64,000 nucleotides of DNA from JBBDLF01 sp040879025. GTDB lineage: Bacteria; Pseudomonadota; Gammaproteobacteria; Pseudomonadales; Pseudohongiellaceae. Position numbers and translations under genes: made by a program. Positions 62,338 to 64,000 of this stretch are shown here, in pieces. Location of the stretch: contig JBBDLF010000037.1 in NCBI GenBank assembly GCA_040879025.1, forward strand, positions 124,001-188,000, given 5' to 3'. The notes below the pieces were generated by a model. It had not been told where the DNA came from. It was given only the letters and a program-made list of their open reading frames with translations, and made no database searches. Every line of letters starts with the position of its first letter. Within the stretch, counting starts at the first letter, position 1.

Positions 62338-64000
62338 ATGGCCATGAACAGCAAAAACGACAGTAAGGATCTTCTGATAGAAATTGGTACCGAAGAGCTG
62401 CCACCAAAAGCGCTCCCCTTGTTGTCGCGGTCTTTTTCGCGCGAGGTCGAGTCGCTGCTTACAGGTCACGGCCTGCGCTTCTCCGGCATTCGCCGTTTCG
62501 CCACCCCTCGCCGGTTGGCGCTGATTGTGTCAGCGCTGGCATCGGGCCAGGAAGATCGAACCGTGGAGAAATTCGGCCCGGCGGTCAAGGCCGCTTTTGA
62601 TGCCGACGGCAAACCGACCCGCGCAGCCACCGGTTTCGCGCAATCCTGTCACGTCAATGTTGAGGAATTGCAACGCGCGGACAAGGACGGCGTGGAGAAA
62701 CTGTATTTCAGTTCAATCGAAAAAGGCCGGGCCACCGAGTCACTGTTGCCGGAAATTGTCACCGCCGCTCTTGCCAAACTTCCCGTTCCAAAAAGGATGC
62801 GATGGGGCTCATCGCGGGAGGAGTTTGCGCGGCCTGTACACTGGGTAATCCTGTTGTTTGGCGACAGATCCGTTCCCGCGCAAATTCTCGGCGTACAATC
62901 CGGCACCGATACGCGCGGCCACCGGGTACATCACGGCGGCACAATCGCGTTGACGAATCCCGCAGACTATGAGTCGGCTCTTGAGTCACCCGGGCATGTC
63001 ATCGCTGACTTCGAACGCCGCAAGGAGAAGGTTCGCGCACAGATTAATGCCGCGAGCGAAAAGCTCGATGGCGCCGTCGTCATTGATGAGAACCTGCTTG
63101 ATGAGGTGACCAGTCTGGTTGAATGGCCGGTTGCGCTGACCGGCGAATTCGACGCACATTTTTTGCAGGTACCCGCCGAGGCCCTGGTGTCGTCGATGAA
63201 GTCTCATCAGAAGTGTTTCCATGTTACTGACCGCGACGGCAAACTGCTTCCCCGTTTTATCACCGTTGCCAACCTTGCCAGCCGCGATCCGCTGAAAGTG
63301 GTGGAGGGAAACGAACGCGTGATTCGACCCAGGCTCGCGGATGCGGCGTTCTTCTATGACACCGACAGAATGCAAACCCTGGAGTCGCGCCTGCCGCAAC
63401 TTGAAAAGATTGTCTTCCAGGAAAAGCTTGGCTCCCTGTATCAGAAAGTCGAGAGAATTACCGCTCTTGCCGGCAGGATTGCCGCCGCGATGTCGACGGC
63501 TGATGTCGAGGCCATTCCAGACAAGGCGCTTTGTGAACGCGCCGCACGTCTATCGAAATGCGATCTGGTGACAAGCATGGTCGGGGAATTTCCGGAGCTG
63601 CAGGGCGTGATGGGCTACTATTATGCGCTGCATGATGGCGAGACGGAAGAAGTGGCGCAGGCCTTGAACGAGCAGTATCTGCCCCGTTTCGCCGGTGACA
63701 ATCTGCCGGCGACCACAACCGGCTGCGTTCTGTCCATGGCCGACAAGCTTGATACGATCGCCGGCTTGTTCGCCACCGGACAACCGCCATCGGGTTCCCG
63801 CGATCCGTTCGCCCTTCGACGCGCGGCCATTGGTGTACTGCGCATTCTGGTTGAAAAGCGGATCAACCTGAACCTGCTTGAGTGCATTACCGTTGCGGTA
63901 CAGAGCCAGCAAGTGAAAGATGGCGGTTCCCCGCGGGACATTACGGCGGCTGTTTTTGAATTTATGCTGGAACGATTTCGCGCCTGGTATCACGATGAGG
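62338..64000 (+). CDS. glyS: Glycyl-tRNA synthetase beta chain (cut by window end)
   Basis: The frame from ATG 62338 (or 62344) is open to the window edge, about 554 codons of the usual 690. IEIGTEELPPKAL starts the family N-terminus; PLPVPKRMRWG-type, ALVSSMKSHQKCFHV, RPRLADAAFFYDTD and SRDPFALRRAAIGVLRIL are conserved. The stop and C-terminal anticodon part lie beyond 64000. It begins 9 bases after glyQ. Confidence 0.95.
   Translation, partial: MAMNSKNDSKDLLIEIGTEELPPKALPLLSRSFSREVESLLTGHGLRFSGIRRFATPRRLALIVSALASGQEDRTVEKFGPAVKAAFDADGKPTRAATGFAQSCHVNVEELQRADKDGVEKLYFSSIEKGRATESLLPEIVTAALAKLPVPKRMRWGSSREEFARPVHWVILLFGDRSVPAQILGVQSGTDTRGHRVHHGGTIALTNPADYESALESPGHVIADFERRKEKVRAQINAASEKLDGAVVIDENLLDEVTSLVEWPVALTGEFDAHFLQVPAEALVSSMKSHQKCFHVTDRDGKLLPRFITVANLASRDPLKVVEGNERVIRPRLADAAFFYDTDRMQTLESRLPQLEKIVFQEKLGSLYQKVERITALAGRIAAAMSTADVEAIPDKALCERAARLSKCDLVTSMVGEFPELQGVMGYYYALHDGETEEVAQALNEQYLPRFAGDNLPATTTGCVLSMADKLDTIAGLFATGQPPSGSRDPFALRRAAIGVLRILVEKRINLNLLECITVAVQSQQVKDGGSPRDITAAVFEFMLERFRAWYHDE

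Overview
The window looks like a chromosome segment of an aquatic, probably marine, aerobic gammaproteobacterium. The signs are a complete aa3-type cytochrome oxidase operon, a type II secretion (T2SS) operon and housekeeping blocks whose order matches the oriC-proximal regions of Pseudomonas. One block is dsbA - cytochrome c4 - engB - polA - znuABC. The other is aroE - hemF - tsaC - dprA - lysM / def - fmt - rsmB - trkA ... glyQS. I cannot name the genus. No tRNA, rRNA, CRISPR array, insertion sequence or integrase was found.

Layout. 1-7274: surface-glycan and modification genes (rmlA fragment, epimerase, GT2 glycosyltransferase, a secreted protein with a GspC-like stretch, SapC-family protein, methyltransferase, TPR-sulfotransferase). 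7331-10535: a 1000-residue acidic S-layer-like protein with its own terminator, structured leader and candidate activator site. 10715-16602: a FecR-domain protein, CHASE2 nucleotide cyclase and Slam-like TPR/beta-barrel protein in one operon, divergent from a Crp/Fnr regulator. 16769-23363: type I secretion system (ABC, HlyD, TolC) followed directly by an O-antigen ABC exporter (Wzm/Wzt). 23368-33319: T2SS operon in the unusual order L-M-E-F-D-G-H-I-J-K with no gspC. 33639-41392: dsbA, cytochrome c4, engB, polA, znuA/znuCB. 41397-48459: SCO, cyoE and the cox operon. 48601-64000: gamma carbonic anhydrase, aroE, hemF, tsaC, purE, dprA, lysM, def, fmt, rsmB, trkA, trkH, an LpxL-like acyltransferase, glyQ and the start of glyS. 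Two 10-N scaffold gaps flanked by poly-G/C lie around the carbonic anhydrase gene, and the aroE 3' end is lost in the second.

The most interesting part is 2.1-23.4 kb, read here as one surface-layer assembly locus: an S-layer-like protein, its probable type I exporter, an O-polysaccharide exporter that could supply the anchor, and a nucleotide-signalling module. Nearly identical TGTGA-N6-TCACA palindromes lie upstream of the S-layer gene (centre at -41.5 from an inferred start) and in the fecR/crp-like intergenic region (centre at -41.5 for fecR and about -62.5 for the regulator). The regulator keeps the SRETVxR recognition helix expected for this site, but its cAMP-contact residues are not conserved. 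I therefore propose local co-regulation but not a proven cAMP response. Other points: DNA polymerase I appears to have lost all three catalytic aspartates of its proofreading exonuclease, and likely Zur and Fur operators are visible.
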